From Extensimonas sp963708545 (GTDB lineage Bacteria > Pseudomonadota > Gammaproteobacteria > Burkholderiales > Burkholderiaceae_C): 16,006 nt of DNA. The position numbers and the translations under genes are program-made. Each line of letters begins with the position of its first letter. Positions within the stretch are counted from its first letter, which is position 1. Positions 14,814-16,006 of the stretch are shown one piece after another. The stretch covers positions 1-16,006 of the forward strand of contig CAVPUD010000131.1 of the NCBI GenBank assembly GCA_963708545.1, given 5' to 3'. The notes beneath the pieces were generated by a model, which did not search any database, was not told the DNA's origin, and saw only the letters and a list, made by a program, of their open reading frames with translations.

Positions 14814-16006
14814 CTCCCATATTGATACCCGTTCCGAATCCTTCCAGCGCAACTACCAGGCCATGAGCCGCATCATGGCGGACTACCGTGAGCGCATGGA
14901 CATCGTGCGCCACAGGCGCCCGGCGCATGAAATCGAGCGCGTGCGTGCGCAGGGCAAGATGCTCGTGCGCGAGCGCCTGGAATTGCTGCTCGATCCTGGC
15001 ACGCCATTTCTGGAGTTTTCCGCACTCGCGGCCTGCGAGGACTACAACGGCGAGGTGCCAGGCGCCAACGTCGTTACGGGGCTGGGCGTGGTCAGTGGGC
15101 ATGAAGTGTTGATCCATGCCGACGATTCCAGCGTGAAGGGTGGCGTGTGGTACACCCTCACGCCGCGCAAGCTCTCGCGCCTGCTCGACATCGCGCTCGA
15201 AAACCGCCTGCCCGTGATCCACCTTTGTGACAGCGGCGGCGCATTTCTGGAGGAGCTCTCGGGCGTTTACATCGAAGGCGGCAAGGTGTTTCGCAACCAG
15301 TGCCTGCTTTCCAAGGCCGGCGTGCCGCAGGTGGCGATGGTCTTTGGGCACTGCACGGCCGGTGGTGCGTACATCCCGGCCTTGTGCGACTACAACATCA
15401 TCGTGCGCGGCACGGGCGGGGTGTTCCTGGGTGGACCGGCGCTCGTGAAGGCCGCGACGGGAGAGGAGCACACGGCCGACGAGATCGGCGGCTGCGATCT
15501 GCACACACAGGTTTCCGCGACGGTCGACTACCCCGCCGACAACGAGGCGCACGCGATCGAAATCTGCCGCGAGATCGTCGCGCAGTTCAAGCGCCCGACC
15601 AAGAGCTATATGCCCGAGCGTGACGCAGAGCCTCCCTACTACGACCCCGACGAAATGCTGGGCATCGTCTCGCCTGACCACCGCGTGCAATTCGACCAGC
15701 GTGAGCTCATTGCGCGCATCGTCGATGGCAGCCGCTTCCACGAATACCAACCGGCCTACGGTACCACGCTGGTCTGCGGCTACGCCTACATTTGGGGTTA
15801 CCGCGTGGGCATCTTGGCCAACAACGGTGTGCTGTTCAGCGACAGCTCGAAAAAGGCGGCACACTTCATCACGCTGTGCAACCAGAATCGCACGCCGTTG
15901 CTGTTTCTGCAGAACACCACCGGCTACATGATCGGGCGCAACTACGAAATGGAAGGCATCACCAAGGACGGGGCCAAGATGCTCATGGCCCAGGCGGGCA
16001 GCGAGG
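14800..16006 (+). CDS. Acyl-CoA carboxylase carboxyltransferase (beta) subunit, partial at the window end
   Basis: Transfers the carboxyl group from biotin to an acyl-CoA. The frame is open from ATG 14800 to the window edge, 402 residues without a stop, so the gene continues beyond; the family is usually 510-540 residues. Visible are the N-terminal half of the carboxyltransferase fold with HLCDSGGAFL (141-150), HCTAGGAYIPAL (184-195) and GGVFLGGPALVKAATGEE (206-223), and the start of the C-terminal half with QNTTGYMIGRNYE (371-383) and GITKDGAKML (386-395). The last blocks are closest to methylcrotonyl-/geranyl-CoA carboxylases, not propionyl-CoA carboxylase. However, residues after DSGGA do not carry the usual methylcrotonyl-type sequence. 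The start overlaps the carrier gene by 14 bases. Substrate unresolved. Confidence 0.92.
   Translation, partial: MKRLDSHIDTRSESFQRNYQAMSRIMADYRERMDIVRHRRPAHEIERVRAQGKMLVRERLELLLDPGTPFLEFSALAACEDYNGEVPGANVVTGLGVVSGHEVLIHADDSSVKGGVWYTLTPRKLSRLLDIALENRLPVIHLCDSGGAFLEELSGVYIEGGKVFRNQCLLSKAGVPQVAMVFGHCTAGGAYIPALCDYNIIVRGTGGVFLGGPALVKAATGEEHTADEIGGCDLHTQVSATVDYPADNEAHAIEICREIVAQFKRPTKSYMPERDAEPPYYDPDEMLGIVSPDHRVQFDQRELIARIVDGSRFHEYQPAYGTTLVCGYAYIWGYRVGILANNGVLFSDSSKKAAHFITLCNQNRTPLLFLQNTTGYMIGRNYEMEGITKDGAKMLMAQAGSE

Noticed and set aside
14755..15864. A 369-codon - strand frame opposite the carboxyltransferase
   Set aside because: The + strand frame carries the full set of carboxyltransferase motifs; the antisense product has none.

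Overview
The window looks like chromosomal DNA of a Burkholderiales bacterium, probably family Comamonadaceae. The evidence is the high-GC housekeeping genes, a glyA-nrdR pair, NrdR and GlyA sequences of betaproteobacterial type, and a short intergenic palindrome (1454-1478) of a kind I remember from Comamonadaceae genomes. The family assignment is inference; no rRNA or other taxonomic marker is present.

Left part (1-4911), ordinary chromosome: a PLP-dependent aminotransferase on + (216-1406) is followed by a 332-base non-coding gap. The gap holds a perfect palindrome and a 241-base segment bounded by 20-base inverted repeats. On the - strand come nrdR (ribonucleotide reductase repressor), glyA (serine hydroxymethyltransferase) and a lytic transglycosylase. 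The glyA leader carries a well-formed ZTP (pfl-type) riboswitch at 3522-3671. This ties glyA expression to the purine/folate alarmone ZTP, which makes sense because GlyA feeds the one-carbon pool.

Right part (4939 to the window end), one long + strand operon with gaps of at most 46 bases and several stop/start overlaps. In order: LivF-type ATPase, LivG-type ATPase, long-chain-type acyl-CoA synthetase, LivH-type permease, LivM-type permease, two tandem paralogous periplasmic binding proteins, a stand-alone biotin carboxylase, a stand-alone biotin carrier protein, and a carboxyltransferase that runs off the window. Read together this is an import, CoA-activation and carboxylation module: a branched-chain-amino-acid-type ABC importer takes up an organic acid, the ligase makes its CoA ester, and a three-subunit acyl-CoA carboxylase carboxylates it. 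The substrate cannot be named from the sequence.

The most unusual points are: (1) the acyl-CoA synthetase is broken by a one-base frameshift exactly in its ATP-binding loop; (2) the two binding proteins align without gaps at about 53% identity, with all four cysteines in register; (3) the carboxyltransferase departs from the methylcrotonyl-CoA carboxylase pattern around the active site; (4) GC content falls sharply in the middle of the operon; (5) an inverted-repeat-bounded segment abuts nrdR. No rRNA, tRNA, CRISPR array, intact insertion sequence or phage gene was seen.
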